From SMBSF63 sp034003545 (GTDB lineage: Bacteria; Chloroflexota; Anaerolineae; Anaerolineales; Anaerolineaceae), in assembly GCA_964447155.1 (NCBI GenBank), contig CAYURM010000001.1, forward strand, positions 186,001 through 250,000: a DNA stretch of 64,000 nucleotides, in the 5' to 3' direction. Positions within the stretch are counted from its first letter, which is position 1, and every line of letters starts with the position of its first letter. Made by a program: the position numbers and the translations under genes. The notes beneath the pieces are model-generated. The model was not told the origin of the DNA, searched no databases, and saw only the letters and a list, made by a program, of their open reading frames with translations. Below are positions 53,287 through 62,779 of this stretch, piece by piece.

Positions 53287-54370
53287 ATGCATCGCCCAGG
53301 ACGGCAACGCCCGCGCCGGTGTGTTTCACACCCCCCACGGGGATATCCTCACCCCCATCTTCGCCCCGGTGGGCACCCAGGCCGCGGTCAAGGGCGTCAC
53401 CCCCGCCCAACTGGAAAGCGTGCAGGCCAACCTGGTGCTGTCCAATACCTATCACCTCTATCTGCGCCCAGGGCCAGACCTGGTGGCCGAGATGGGCGGT
53501 CTGCACGAATTCATGCAGTGGCCGCATCCTATGCTCACCGATTCGGGCGGCTTTCAGGTCTTCTCGCTGAACGAGCTGCGCAAGCTGGACGAGGACGGGG
53601 TTACCTTCCGCAGCCATATCGACGGCTCGACCCACCGCTTCACCCCGGAAAAATCCATCGAGATCCAGCAGAAGCTGGGCGCTGACATCATCATGGCCTT
53701 TGACGAGTGCGCCCCACCCTATGACCGCAAGTACAGCCAGGCAGCCATGGAACGCACCCACCGCTGGGCCGAGCGCTGCCTCAAATTCAAGACCCGCCCC
53801 GACCAGGCCCTGTTTGGCATCGTCCAGGGCGGCGTCTTTCCCGACCTGCGCACCCAGTCAGCGGAATTCATCGCCTCGCTGGGCTTCCCCGGCCACGCCA
53901 TCGGCGGGCTATCCGTCGGCGAAACCAAAGACGAAATGAACGACATGCTCGAGGTAGTCAACGCCATCCTGCCCGCCGACAAACCGCGCTATCTGATGGG
54001 TGTCGGCTCGCCCGAAGACCTGATCCACGGCGTGCTGCGCGGGGTGGACATCTTCGACTGCGTGCTGCCCACGCGGCTGGCCCGTCACAAAGCCGCCATG
54101 ACCCGCACCGGACGGATCAACCTGCAAAATGCGGTACACACAAATGATGCCCGTCCCATCGATGAGACCTGCGGCTGCTACACCTGTCAGCATTTCAGCC
54201 GCGCCTACCTGCGCCATTTGATCGTCGCCAAAGAGCTGCTGGCCGGCACGCTGATCTCGATCCATAATCTATCCATGCTGCTGGAACTAATGCGTGATGC
54301 CCGCCAGGCGATCATCGACGGGCGCTATCAGACCTTTGCAGCGGAGTTTTTGGCAAACTATCAGAAATGA
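53258..54370 (+). CDS. tgt: queuine/preQ1 tRNA-guanine transglycosylase
   Basis: A 370-aa enzyme exchanging the wobble guanine of GUN-anticodon tRNAs for preQ1. Visible are SNTYHLYLRPG, TDSGGFQVFSLNEL (catalytic Asp), GIVQGGVFPDLR, the nucleophile region DIFDCVLPTRLARH and the zinc ligands CGCYTCQHFSRAYLRHL. TATAAT at 53217-53222 gives a short leader. It is high-GC, in sharp contrast to the gene before it. Confidence 0.97.
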   Translation: MTQDNLFTYECIAQDGNARAGVFHTPHGDILTPIFAPVGTQAAVKGVTPAQLESVQANLVLSNTYHLYLRPGPDLVAEMGGLHEFMQWPHPMLTDSGGFQVFSLNELRKLDEDGVTFRSHIDGSTHRFTPEKSIEIQQKLGADIIMAFDECAPPYDRKYSQAAMERTHRWAERCLKFKTRPDQALFGIVQGGVFPDLRTQSAEFIASLGFPGHAIGGLSVGETKDEMNDMLEVVNAILPADKPRYLMGVGSPEDLIHGVLRGVDIFDCVLPTRLARHKAAMTRTGRINLQNAVHTNDARPIDETCGCYTCQHFSRAYLRHLIVAKELLAGTLISIHNLSMLLELMRDARQAIIDGRYQTFAAEFLANYQK

Positions 54371-54487
54371 TTTTTGCCATGAAAAAGTGGCCGAAAAAAT
54401 CCCCCTCGCAGAAAGAGAGTGCCCTTGCTGATTGTTTTTTGCGGCTTTGCGTGAGAAAAAATACCAAAACTGCTTTGGAGAAATTTT

Positions 54488-56572
54488 TTGATCAAATTAA
54501 AGAAATACTACCAGAATAATATGGTTAAGCTTCTGTTGATGATGACAGGACTGGCAGCAAGTTATTCTGTCATCATCGGCTTGATCTTTAAAATTTCCGC
54601 AATCAATACCCTTGCCAATATTATTCTCCAGGTTTTTATCACCTACCTCCCCGGCCTGGCATGTTACGCCCTCCTTCATAAAAAAGAAAAGTCCTGGCTG
54701 AATATCCTTGCCCTCAGTTATGCACTGGGCTACAGCCTGAATATCGTGACCTATTTTCTGCTGATGCCTTTTGGCCTGGGCAATTTTCTCCAATTTTTCG
54801 CAATCCTCGTCTCCCTGTTTTCAATATACGTCCTGATCAAAAATCCAATCCAATCTTCCCCAATCAAATTAAAGGGATGGGATGCAGCCGTCCCCATAGT
54901 GCTCTTCTTCCTGATGGTGGCTGCGGACATAGTCATCTACAGCGGGACGCATCCATCTCCATTATTGAACGGATCATCCACCTACGCCAGAGACATTCAA
55001 TACTGGGTCAATGTCACCGTCGGATTATTCCTCAATTTTCCACCGCAAGCGCCCTACCTGGATGGTTTCATCCTCTATTACCATTATTTCTCCAATATCC
55101 ATGTAGCCTTCTCCAGTCTGGTATCCAATATTGACATCTTCACCCTGTCCTTCCCCCTCTACCCCTTAACGAAATCGCTGCTGCTTATCGGCGGACTGAA
55201 CTACCTGCTGGATACCTTCAAAGCAACAAATTGGCAAAAAGCCTTGCTGCTGCTTGCGGTTTATTTCTCAACCGGCTACGAACGGATCTCCGTCGTCACC
55301 AATTTCCATCATTTTCACCTGACGCCTTTTGGACTGGACATTGGCTTTGCCTTCGGCGCATTCTTCCTCGCCAGTTTCACCGAGCGATACCGGGAATCAG
55401 ACCGGAAACTGAGCTGGCCTTTGTTTGTTGAGACCCTCCTCTTTTACGCAGTACTGGTCGGGGCCAAAGCTCCCCTGGCCGCCGTGTTATCCATCTTTCC
55501 GGCTATACTTTGCATAACCTGGTTGTTGAAGAAAAATTATCGCCATGCCTTTGCCTACGGAACAGGGATTGCAGCCATCTTCCTGATCATCAGCATCTTC
55601 TGTGTCGGCATGTTCTCCGCACTCAATAACTTGTCAGACGTACAAAACATGCAGTTGTCCACTATAGACAAATTGCTGATCACTCCTAAATTTTCCTCCA
55701 TTTTTGCAAACCTGGCCCTCTCTATCGGGTATAAGATCCTGGCTTCGCAGCCCTTATTGATCCTTTTATCTGCTGCCGCCTGTATGAAATTCGCAATTGA
55801 CTTGTTGAAAAGAAATTCAAATGAGGATGAAATTCCCATTAAGCTTGCATTGATCAGTACGGCTTTCATCTCCATTCTCTTTTCACAACTCATCCAGCAT
55901 GCCGGCACCAGCGAAATGTATTTCATGATGGCGGCATACCTGCCCATGGCAGCTTTAGGTGTTGTTGCCCTTACCCCTTCAGGAGAAAACCGTTTCTTTT
56001 CAAAAATAGTCATGGCGCTTGGCCTGGCTGTCCTGGCCGTTCAAATCTATTTTTTCCTGTTCGCCGCCTGGGGCGGCTTCAGTGCCGCCAAAAGCCTGAA
56101 ACAAGGTTTTGAAAACATTACCGGAAAGAACGTAACCCTTTCATTGGATGCTGAAATTCCAAATGATTCCATCCAGAAATCAGATGTGGAAGGCTTGATC
56201 TGGCTCCGGGAGAACACGCCAAAAGATGCCGTTATCGCCGTTGACCGGGCCACCTTCCTGGCCGATGAGTCAAACCGGTCAGATTATTTCTATTATGTCC
56301 TCTTCGCCGAAAGACAAATGGTTATTGAGGGAACCAGCATGGTCTACGTACTCAACGGCGCAAGTGATAAAATAGTCTCACAACGACAGCAGCAAATTGC
56401 TGCACTGTTCAACAATTCAGATGCCGCACGCCAGGAACTCAAAGACCAGGGCGTCGATTACATCGTCCAAACCAAATGGCTCACCCCGCAGTTCCAACCC
56501 GGCAGCGGACTTGCGCTGGTCTACAGCACAGACAGCCTGAATATCTACCAATTCCAGCCGCTGGCAGAATAA
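54488..56572 (+). CDS. polytopic membrane protein, GT-C glycosyltransferase-like
   Basis: A 694-aa protein with about 12-13 membrane helices over residues 15-535 and an external C-terminal domain (about 540-694) including IWLRENTPKDAVIAVD, a pattern common in GT39/oligosaccharyl-transferase-like proteins. No strict catalytic motif can be named; an acidic loop (SSTYARDIQYW) follows the fourth or fifth helix. The start is TTG at 54488 with GGAG 7 nt upstream, or ATG at 54521. It heads the glycan gene block and probably transfers a sugar from a lipid carrier. Confidence 0.75.
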   Translation: MIKLKKYYQNNMVKLLLMMTGLAASYSVIIGLIFKISAINTLANIILQVFITYLPGLACYALLHKKEKSWLNILALSYALGYSLNIVTYFLLMPFGLGNFLQFFAILVSLFSIYVLIKNPIQSSPIKLKGWDAAVPIVLFFLMVAADIVIYSGTHPSPLLNGSSTYARDIQYWVNVTVGLFLNFPPQAPYLDGFILYYHYFSNIHVAFSSLVSNIDIFTLSFPLYPLTKSLLLIGGLNYLLDTFKATNWQKALLLLAVYFSTGYERISVVTNFHHFHLTPFGLDIGFAFGAFFLASFTERYRESDRKLSWPLFVETLLFYAVLVGAKAPLAAVLSIFPAILCITWLLKKNYRHAFAYGTGIAAIFLIISIFCVGMFSALNNLSDVQNMQLSTIDKLLITPKFSSIFANLALSIGYKILASQPLLILLSAAACMKFAIDLLKRNSNEDEIPIKLALISTAFISILFSQLIQHAGTSEMYFMMAAYLPMAALGVVALTPSGENRFFSKIVMALGLAVLAVQIYFFLFAAWGGFSAAKSLKQGFENITGKNVTLSLDAEIPNDSIQKSDVEGLIWLRENTPKDAVIAVDRATFLADESNRSDYFYYVLFAERQMVIEGTSMVYVLNGASDKIVSQRQQQIAALFNNSDAARQELKDQGVDYIVQTKWLTPQFQPGSGLALVYSTDSLNIYQFQPLAE

Positions 56573-56599
56573 CCCTCTCAGATCAAAGGGGATCCGCTT

Positions 56600-57547
56600 A
56601 TGAAGAAATTTTCGATCATCATCCCGATCTACTACAACGAGCCGAATTTGCCGGTCACGATTCCCCGATTAATTGAAATTGGTGAAGAAATCAAAAATTA
56701 TCTGTTTGAATTGATCTTTGTGGATGACGGTTCCGGCGACAGATCGCTCGAAATTCTTTTGGAGTTTCAGGCAAAGCACCCCGAGATCATCAAAGTGGTG
56801 AAATTATCCCGCAATTTTGGTTCCATGTCGGCCATCCAGGCTGGATTGGAAGTTTCAGACGCAGACTGCGTGGGCATGACCACTGCCGACTTGCAGGACC
56901 CGCCTGAATTGTTTCTGGAAATGCTGCAGCACTGGGAGAATGGCGTCAAAGCCGTTTTTGCCGTCCGCCAGGACCGCAGGGAACCTTTCCTCGGAAAATG
57001 GCTTGCCAACCTGTATTATTATTTCATCAAGTTATTTGCGGTTCCCGAGTATCCCAATGGCGGGTTCGACTTTTTCCTGATCGACCGCCAAATCGTTGAG
57101 GAAATTGTCAAAATTCGGGAAAAGAACACCAATTTGATGACTCTGATCTTCTGGCTGGGCTTCAAACCGATCATGATCCCCTATACCCGTCAGGCCCGCC
57201 AGTTGGGTAAATCCCGCTGGACATTCAAAAAAAAGGCAAAGCTCTTCATTGATACCTTTGTTTCCTTCTCCTTCTTCCCCATCCGCCTGTTTTCTGGAAT
57301 TGGCTTCCTTGTGGCAATCAGTTCCTTTGTATACGGGCTGGTCGTTCTGGTGGACTGGTTCCTGGGCGGTACCATCGTCAGAGGCTGGGTGCCGATGATG
57401 CTGGTCGTCACCTTCACCGCCGGGATTCAAATGTCCATGTTGGGCATTTTGGGCGAATACCTGTGGCGCACCCTGGACGAAGTCCGCGGCCGGCCTTCTT
57501 TTGTGATTGACCATATTTATGAAACTGACAAAAAGGTGGGATCATGA
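56600..57547 (+). CDS. GtrB-like polyprenyl-phosphate glycosyltransferase
   Basis: A 315-aa family 2 glycosyltransferase with two C-terminal membrane helices (about 232-290). Motifs are IIPIYYNEPNLP, FVDDGSGDRSLEIL, NFGSMSAIQAGLEV, TADLQDPPELFLEML (DxD-like), GGFDFFLIDRQIV and RQLGKSRWTFKKK. Such enzymes load a sugar onto undecaprenyl phosphate on the inner face. AGGGGA precedes the ATG. Its stop overlaps the next start (ATGA), so the genes are coupled. Confidence 0.92.
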   Translation: MKKFSIIIPIYYNEPNLPVTIPRLIEIGEEIKNYLFELIFVDDGSGDRSLEILLEFQAKHPEIIKVVKLSRNFGSMSAIQAGLEVSDADCVGMTTADLQDPPELFLEMLQHWENGVKAVFAVRQDRREPFLGKWLANLYYYFIKLFAVPEYPNGGFDFFLIDRQIVEEIVKIREKNTNLMTLIFWLGFKPIMIPYTRQARQLGKSRWTFKKKAKLFIDTFVSFSFFPIRLFSGIGFLVAISSFVYGLVVLVDWFLGGTIVRGWVPMMLVVTFTAGIQMSMLGILGEYLWRTLDEVRGRPSFVIDHIYETDKKVGS

Positions 57548-58464
57548 TCCATCCGAATGCAATCGTGGAAACCAGCGCCATTGGCAAAGATACCCGTATC
57601 TGGGCTTTTGTCCATATCCTGCCGGGCGCTGTCATCGGGGCAGACTGCAATCTTTGTGATCACGTTTTCATTGAGAACGATGTTATCATCGGAGACCGCG
57701 TCACCATCAAGAGCGGCGTGCAAATCTGGGATGGCATTACGGTGGAAGATGATGTCTTTATCGGCCCGAATGCCACCTTCACCAACGACCCTTTTCCTCG
57801 CAGCAAGCAATTCCTTGCACACTATCCCCGCACCACCCTCCATCAAGGCGCTTCCATTGGGGCCAATGCGACCATTTTGCCAGGTCTATCCATTGGACAA
57901 TATGCCATGATTGGCGCAGGAACAGTGGTCACCAAAAATGTCCCACCGTTTGCCATCGTAGTGGGCAATCCTGCCCGCATCATTGGTTATGCAGATACCG
58001 AGCAATCTGCCGCCCCTCTTGCCGAAAAAACACCGGCCGCTGCCACCCAGGATGTCGGGGTCAATGGGGTGCAGTTGTACCATTTTCCTGTGATTGAAGA
58101 CCTGCGCGGCAGCCTGACCTTTGCGGAGATCAACAATAACCTCCCCTTCATCCCGCACCGGTTTTTCATGACCTTCAATGTACCCAGCAAGGAGATTCGC
58201 GGAGAGCATGCCCATCGCGCCTGCCATCAATTCCTGGTGTGTGTCAAAGGAAGCTGCGCTGTGGTGGTCGATGATGGTCATCATCGCGCCGAGATCACCC
58301 TCGATCGCCCCCATCTGGGCCTGCACATTCCTCCTCTGATTTGGGCGACAGAATATAAATATAGTCCTGACGCTGTCCTGCTGGTCTTTGCGTCGGATAT
58401 TTACAAAGAAGAAGATTACCTTCGGGATTACAATGACTTCTTGCAAGAGGTAGAAAATCAATGA
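57544..58464 (+). CDS. WxcM-like fusion: hexapeptide acyltransferase plus sugar 3,4-ketoisomerase
   Basis: A 306-aa two-domain protein. The N-terminal left-handed beta-helix (about 1-150: IENDVIIGDRVTIKSG, GANATILPGLSIGQYAMIGA, VVGNPARIIG) is an N-acetyltransferase. The C-terminal cupin (about 170-300: HRFFMTFNVPSKEIRGEHAH) is a dTDP-4-keto-6-deoxyhexose 3,4-ketoisomerase of the FdtA/WxcM type. Together with the aminotransferase that follows they can make a dTDP-3-acetamido-3,6-dideoxyhexose (Fuc3NAc or Qui3NAc). Both ends overlap neighbours by ATGA. Confidence 0.9.
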   Translation: MIHPNAIVETSAIGKDTRIWAFVHILPGAVIGADCNLCDHVFIENDVIIGDRVTIKSGVQIWDGITVEDDVFIGPNATFTNDPFPRSKQFLAHYPRTTLHQGASIGANATILPGLSIGQYAMIGAGTVVTKNVPPFAIVVGNPARIIGYADTEQSAAPLAEKTPAAATQDVGVNGVQLYHFPVIEDLRGSLTFAEINNNLPFIPHRFFMTFNVPSKEIRGEHAHRACHQFLVCVKGSCAVVVDDGHHRAEITLDRPHLGLHIPPLIWATEYKYSPDAVLLVFASDIYKEEDYLRDYNDFLQEVENQ

Positions 58465-59597
58465 GAAAAATCCCTTTTCTGGATCTGAAATCTCCTTACC
58501 TGGAGCTCAAAGAGGAACTCGATCTTGCTTATCAGCGCGTCATGGAATCGGGTTGGTATATTTTAGGGGAAGAAGTCAATGCATTCGAACAGGAATTTGC
58601 GCAATACTGTGGGGTGCAGCATTGTATTGGCGTTGGCAACGGACTCGAAGCCCTGCGTTTGATCCTGCAAGCCTATGACATTGGAGAATGGGACGAAGTC
58701 ATCGTTCCTTCCAACACCTATATCGCTACCTGGCTGGCAGTTTCACAAACCGGGGCTGTCCCCGTTCCCGTCGAGCCAGATGTGCTCGATTACAACCTTG
58801 ACCCAACCCGCATCGAAGCCGCAATCACCCCCCGCACCCGCGCCATCATCGCCGTCCACCTGTATGGACACCCGGCAGACATGCACCCCATCATGGAGAT
58901 TGCAAAAAAATATAATCTCATAGTGATCGAGGATGCTGCCCAGGCGCACGGCGCAAGATACCATGGCCGCCTGTGCGGGTCGCTTGGTGATGCATCCGGG
59001 TTCAGCTTTTACCCCGGCAAAAACTTGGGCGCTTTCGGCGATGCAGGAGCTGTTTTAACCAACGATGCAGACCTTGCGGAGCGGGTGCGGATGCTGCGCA
59101 ATTATGGCTCGAAACGGAAATATTATAATGAGGAAAAAGGCAGTAATTCCCGACTGGATGAAATGCAGGCGGCATTTTTGCGAGTAAAATTGAAACACCT
59201 GGATGAATGGAATCACCGCCGTTCCAAAATTGCCGCAATCTATTTAGACCGGCTGGCAAACCTTCCCGGCCTGATCTTGCTGCGTTCTCCACAGTGGGCT
59301 GACCCCGTCTGGCATATTTTTCCCATCCTGTATCCCAACCGCGATGCCCTTCAGGGCTGCCTCAAGATAAAAGGCATCGACACCCTCATTCATTATCCTG
59401 TTCCCCCTCACCTTTCGAAGGCGTATCAGGAAACCAATCTGCCCGTTGGTGCCCTGCCCATCGCGGAACAGATTGCGTCCTCCGAATTAAGTTTACCCAT
59501 GGGACCGCACCTGAGTCTGGAAGACGCCTATACCGTAGCCAATACAATTCGGGAATTTATTCTTGAAAAAGATCAAATACACAAAAATGGAGTTTAA
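58461..59597 (+). CDS. DegT/DnrJ/EryC1 sugar aminotransferase (FdtB-like)
   Basis: A 378-aa PLP enzyme. Landmarks are PFLDLKSPYLELKEEL, GVGNGLEALRLIL, VIEDAAQAHGA and the PLP-lysine motif SFYPGKNLGAFGDAGA (about 177-192). It should aminate the 3-keto sugar made by the upstream ketoisomerase. The genes that would make dTDP-4-keto-6-deoxyglucose (rmlA, rmlB) are not in this window. Confidence 0.93.
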   Translation: MRKIPFLDLKSPYLELKEELDLAYQRVMESGWYILGEEVNAFEQEFAQYCGVQHCIGVGNGLEALRLILQAYDIGEWDEVIVPSNTYIATWLAVSQTGAVPVPVEPDVLDYNLDPTRIEAAITPRTRAIIAVHLYGHPADMHPIMEIAKKYNLIVIEDAAQAHGARYHGRLCGSLGDASGFSFYPGKNLGAFGDAGAVLTNDADLAERVRMLRNYGSKRKYYNEEKGSNSRLDEMQAAFLRVKLKHLDEWNHRRSKIAAIYLDRLANLPGLILLRSPQWADPVWHIFPILYPNRDALQGCLKIKGIDTLIHYPVPPHLSKAYQETNLPVGALPIAEQIASSELSLPMGPHLSLEDAYTVANTIREFILEKDQIHKNGV

Positions 59598-59606
59598 CAA
59601 AACAAC

Positions 59607-60428
59607 ATGACCTTATTGCAAGCCTTCATCCTCGGCATCGTCCAGGGATTGACCGAATTCCTGCCCATTTCCAGCTCCGGCCACCTCGTATTGGTGCCCT
59701 TCCTTTTCGGCTGGCAGCTCAACCCGGAGCAGGTTTTTCCCTTTGACACTCTGGTGCAAATGGGCACCCTGACCGCCGTGATCATTTACTTCTGGAAAGA
59801 CCTCGTCGCCATTGTGGTAGCCGTCTTCAAGGGACTGGCCGACCGCACACCTTTCAGCACACAGGAAGCCCGTCTCGGCTGGCTGCTGGTGCTGGCGACC
59901 ATCCCGGCCGGTGTGGCCGGTTTGCTGCTGGAAAACGTGATCGAAGCCGCCTTCCACAGCGCAACCGCCACAGCCCTCTTCCTGCTGCTCACCGCCGGTC
60001 TGCTGCTGTTGGCTGAATGGCTGGGCAAACGCACCCGCCAGATGGACGAGATGACCTGGCAAGACGCCCTGTGGATCGGCGCGGCGCAAATGCTGGCTCT
60101 TTTCCCTGGCGTGTCGCGCTCCGGCTCAACCATGGCAGGCGGCATGACCCGAGACCTCAAACGCAGCGATGCAGCCCGTTTCTCCTTCCTAATGTCCGTA
60201 CCGGTCATGCTTGCCGCCGGCGGCTACAGCATCTACAAACTGCTGAAAATGCCCGACCTGAGCGACTTTCTGCCGGTGATGGCAATTGGTTTCCTCACCG
60301 CTGGCGTGGTCGGCTACTTCTCCATCCGCTGGTTATTAGGCTATCTGCAAAACCATTCCCTCACAGGCTTTGCCATTTACTGCGCCGCAGTTGCTGTGAT
60401 CATATTGATACTGAGCTATGTCCTCTAA
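59607..60428 (+). CDS. uppP: undecaprenyl-diphosphatase
   Basis: A 273-aa membrane protein of the BacA type that regenerates undecaprenyl phosphate for wall and glycan synthesis. The two catalytic motifs are GLTEFLPISSSGHL (about 14-27) and FPGVSRSGSTMAGG. Seven or eight membrane helices are seen. It lies 9 nt after the aminotransferase and overlaps the next start by 11 nt, so it is part of the glycan operon. Confidence 0.96.
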   Translation: MTLLQAFILGIVQGLTEFLPISSSGHLVLVPFLFGWQLNPEQVFPFDTLVQMGTLTAVIIYFWKDLVAIVVAVFKGLADRTPFSTQEARLGWLLVLATIPAGVAGLLLENVIEAAFHSATATALFLLLTAGLLLLAEWLGKRTRQMDEMTWQDALWIGAAQMLALFPGVSRSGSTMAGGMTRDLKRSDAARFSFLMSVPVMLAAGGYSIYKLLKMPDLSDFLPVMAIGFLTAGVVGYFSIRWLLGYLQNHSLTGFAIYCAAVAVIILILSYVL

Positions 60429-61110
60429 ACGATTTCTCCTCCTGATCCTCCCCCTCCTGCTGCTGGCAGCCTGTCAGCCGGCTGAACTTCCGCCTGCCGA
60501 GCCGCTGCCCACGCCGCAGTTGATCACCCTCGCTTCCCCGCCCGCCCTGCGCTGGCTTGCGCCAACCTTTAACGCCTGCGCCGCAGAGACCGCGGTGAGC
60601 ATCCTCATCGTCGATGAAGCCGACGCACCGGATGTATCGTTATATTGGGGCGAACCGCAAGGCACAGCAGATGCGCTATTCCAGCTTGGCGAAGACAAGC
60701 TGGTGCTGATCGCTCACCCTTCCAGCTCGGCTGTCGGATTGAGTCTTGGCGAAACGCAGGATATGTTCACCGGCGCAGTCGATGCCTGGCCGAATGGCGA
60801 TCCACTGACCGTATACGTGTTGCCCGTGGGGCATCCTGTGCAGGATGTCTTTGAAGCTGCCCTGGGAAAGAGCATTCCCAAGAGCGTTGACATCCAGATA
60901 GCACCCAGTCTGGAAGCCATGCAGCAATACGTGGCCGACGACCCGACAGCCCTGGGCGTCCTGCCGCAAAGCTGGCTGAATGACGAGATCAAAACCCTCA
61001 ATTGGGAAGTCGAAACCTCCCAGCCTATATTGGCAAGTTATCGCAGCGAACGGTCAGAGGCTTTTATCCGCTGTGTGCAGGGGGCAGTGGCGGAGAAGCT
61101 GAAAAACTGA
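60418..61110 (+). CDS. PstS-like periplasmic-binding-type lipoprotein
   Basis: A 230-aa lipoprotein. The signal peptide ends with the lipobox LAAC at about 19. The body resembles a short PstS/SBP protein: TLASPPALRWLAPTF, LSLGETQDMFTGAVDAW, PTALGVLPQSWLND. The ligand is unknown and no transporter genes follow. The ATG overlaps the uppP end. Confidence 0.75.
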   Translation: MSSKRFLLLILPLLLLAACQPAELPPAEPLPTPQLITLASPPALRWLAPTFNACAAETAVSILIVDEADAPDVSLYWGEPQGTADALFQLGEDKLVLIAHPSSSAVGLSLGETQDMFTGAVDAWPNGDPLTVYVLPVGHPVQDVFEAALGKSIPKSVDIQIAPSLEAMQQYVADDPTALGVLPQSWLNDEIKTLNWEVETSQPILASYRSERSEAFIRCVQGAVAEKLKN

Positions 61111-61142
61111 ACGCACGCCAAGACGGAAAGTCGCAAAGAAAA

Positions 61143-61185
61143 ACAGAGCACGTCCGCAGACACTAGTTTTGCGGACGTGCTCTGT
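61143..61185 (-). terminator. long terminator between converging genes
   Basis: A 16-bp perfect stem, ACAGAGCACGTCCGCA (61143-61158) and its complement (61170-61185). On the minus strand it is followed by TTTTCTTT, so it ends the small membrane protein gene and may also stop plus-strand transcription. Confidence 0.88.
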
Positions 61186-61200
61186 TCGATTAATCGGCTG

Positions 61201-61542
61201 TCAACTCCCGGCAACAAATGCAAAATAATCCCAATAAAACTTGACAGCAAAGCCCAGAGTGATCAACAGGCCAATCACGCCAACCCATAGAGCTGTCTTG
61301 CCATCAAAATACATTCCCCTGCGGCCATAAAACTCCTTTGTGGTAATCATCACCACCCAGTATATCCCCAGGAGAATAAAGAAAATGCCGTATACAACTG
61401 CTTCGATGGAAGGGTATTGCACTTTGAGCATCAGGTTATTGTCCAAAACAACATACCCAATGTAAAGAAATATGGCCGCATACAGCAAAATCTTCTGCAG
61501 GGTTTCGGTTTGAGTTTTTCCACCGTTTGTTTGGTCTCTCAT
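61201..61542 (-). CDS. small three-helix membrane protein
   Basis: A 113-aa protein from the ATG at 61542, or 119 aa from a GTG at 61560. Three membrane helices are seen (LLYAAIFLYIGYVVLD, VVYGIFFILLGIYWVVMITT, ALWVGVIGLLITLGFAVKFY). It is not recognised. TATAAT on the minus strand at 61615-61610 is a likely -10. It is a single gene with a strong terminator. Confidence 0.7.
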   Translation of the reverse strand: MRDQTNGGKTQTETLQKILLYAAIFLYIGYVVLDNNLMLKVQYPSIEAVVYGIFFILLGIYWVVMITTKEFYGRRGMYFDGKTALWVGVIGLLITLGFAVKFYWDYFAFVAGS

Positions 61543-61560
61543 CGTCTTATCTTCTCTCAC

Positions 61561-61803
61561 AGTTTATAAAAAGTAGCCATAAGTAGGGTGCGTTGGTAAT
61601 GCACCAGAAATTATACCGGGATTTGGGAGCCTCCGAATTGGAACTTGCTGCATGATGCGTTTCCGCATTCGCGGCCTCGTGGTGGTTTGCTGACCTGAAC
61701 AGTCCTGCTGCCCCCGGCTCCCAAATTCAATTGTAGTAACCACTTTAGTGGTTATTGTTATGAGGGTAACGACTGAAGTGGTTACTACAATGCTTAACTG
61801 AAA
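61561..61803. repeat. intergenic region with a 62-bp ATTGTAGT inverted-repeat element
   Basis: 61730-61791 begins ATTGTAGTAACCACTT and ends with its near-perfect complement, with a TTGTTATGAGGG centre. A further half copy, ATTGTAGTAACCACTTCAGT, is at 62780-62805. A small hairpin GGTGC/GCACC is at about 61586-61604 beside the promoter of the small membrane protein. No gene is seen. Confidence 0.7.
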
Positions 61804-61826
61804 ACCACCCTGTGGCAGGGTGGTTA
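61804..61826 (-). terminator. terminator of the alpha/beta hydrolase gene
   Basis: AACCACCCTG (61804-61813) pairs with CAGGGTGGTT (61817-61826) with a 3-nt loop. On the minus strand TTC follows, a weak T tail. It is 57 nt past the hydrolase stop. Confidence 0.6.
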
Positions 61827-61882
61827 AAATTCAGCAGTCGTTTTTCCTAATCTCTCATTGACTGATTAACTGCTTCCCCGCC

Positions 61883-62716
61883 CTATCCCTTCAAATTCCG
61901 CAAAAACTTGCGCGCCACATCCCGGAAAGCGTAAAACTCATCGCGGTGGATCGAATGGCCGGCGTCATCATAATGCACGCGCGTCACGTATTTCGACAGG
62001 CGCACCGCTGCCTCTGCAACTTCATCGCTCACCAACCCGCCCAATTCCACATTCGCCGTCACCAGCAAGGTCGGGCAGGTGATCCGCTTAAGCATCTCCC
62101 ACCAATCCTCGCGCGGGGCAGTGATGGCCGAGGCAATATCCGGCGTGAGCTGCTTTTTCGATTTGGCCCACTGAAAGTGATTGGACTCATCCCATCGGGT
62201 ATGTTTTGCCCGGCTGATCTCGATCAATTCATTCACCCGCATCTCCCGCCAGCGTAAAATCGCCTCGCGGGATTTTTCCGCGTTCTCTTCCAGAACATCC
62301 GGCGGAAAATGCCAGCCCTGCGGATACCAGGGCGGATCGATCAACACCAGCCCGCGCATCCGCTCAGGATGATCGGCAGCCACTTTGGCCGCCGTATCCG
62401 CCCCCATCGAATGACCAACCAAAACCACTCGCTGCAATCCCAGCCCTTCGATAGCGGCGAAACTGTCTTCCGCGCGCTCGGCGAGAGAATAGGTGCTGCC
62501 TTCTGGCCGGTCAGAGATGCCGTGCCCGCGGGAATCCAGCAGAATGACATCATATACATGGCGCAGTTCAAGCGGCAGACGCGCCCAGCACAGGCCATTG
62601 TCCGTATATCCATGCAGGAAAACCACCGCCGGCTTTTCTCCACCCGTGCGGTAATACTGCAACCGCACGTCGCCGTTCTGCACACTGCCGTACATCAATC
62701 GATCTTCATCTGACAT
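61883..62716 (-). CDS. alpha/beta-fold hydrolase
   Basis: A 277-aa hydrolase: oxyanion HGYTDNG (35-41), nucleophile Ser in VLVGHSMGADTAAK (about 98-111) and the likely catalytic His in DDAGHSIHRDEF near the C-terminus. Relatives include esterases, lactonases and haloperoxidase-like proteins, so the substrate is open. AAGGA lies 7 nt before the ATG. It is a single gene between two palindromic repeats. Confidence 0.88.
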   Translation of the reverse strand: MSDEDRLMYGSVQNGDVRLQYYRTGGEKPAVVFLHGYTDNGLCWARLPLELRHVYDVILLDSRGHGISDRPEGSTYSLAERAEDSFAAIEGLGLQRVVLVGHSMGADTAAKVAADHPERMRGLVLIDPPWYPQGWHFPPDVLEENAEKSREAILRWREMRVNELIEISRAKHTRWDESNHFQWAKSKKQLTPDIASAITAPREDWWEMLKRITCPTLLVTANVELGGLVSDEVAEAAVRLSKYVTRVHYDDAGHSIHRDEFYAFRDVARKFLRNLKG

Positions 62717-62779
62717 GACTCTATCCTTCAGCGATATGAAATAATTCAGCGAAACGATCTCTCTTTTCCGTATGAACTC

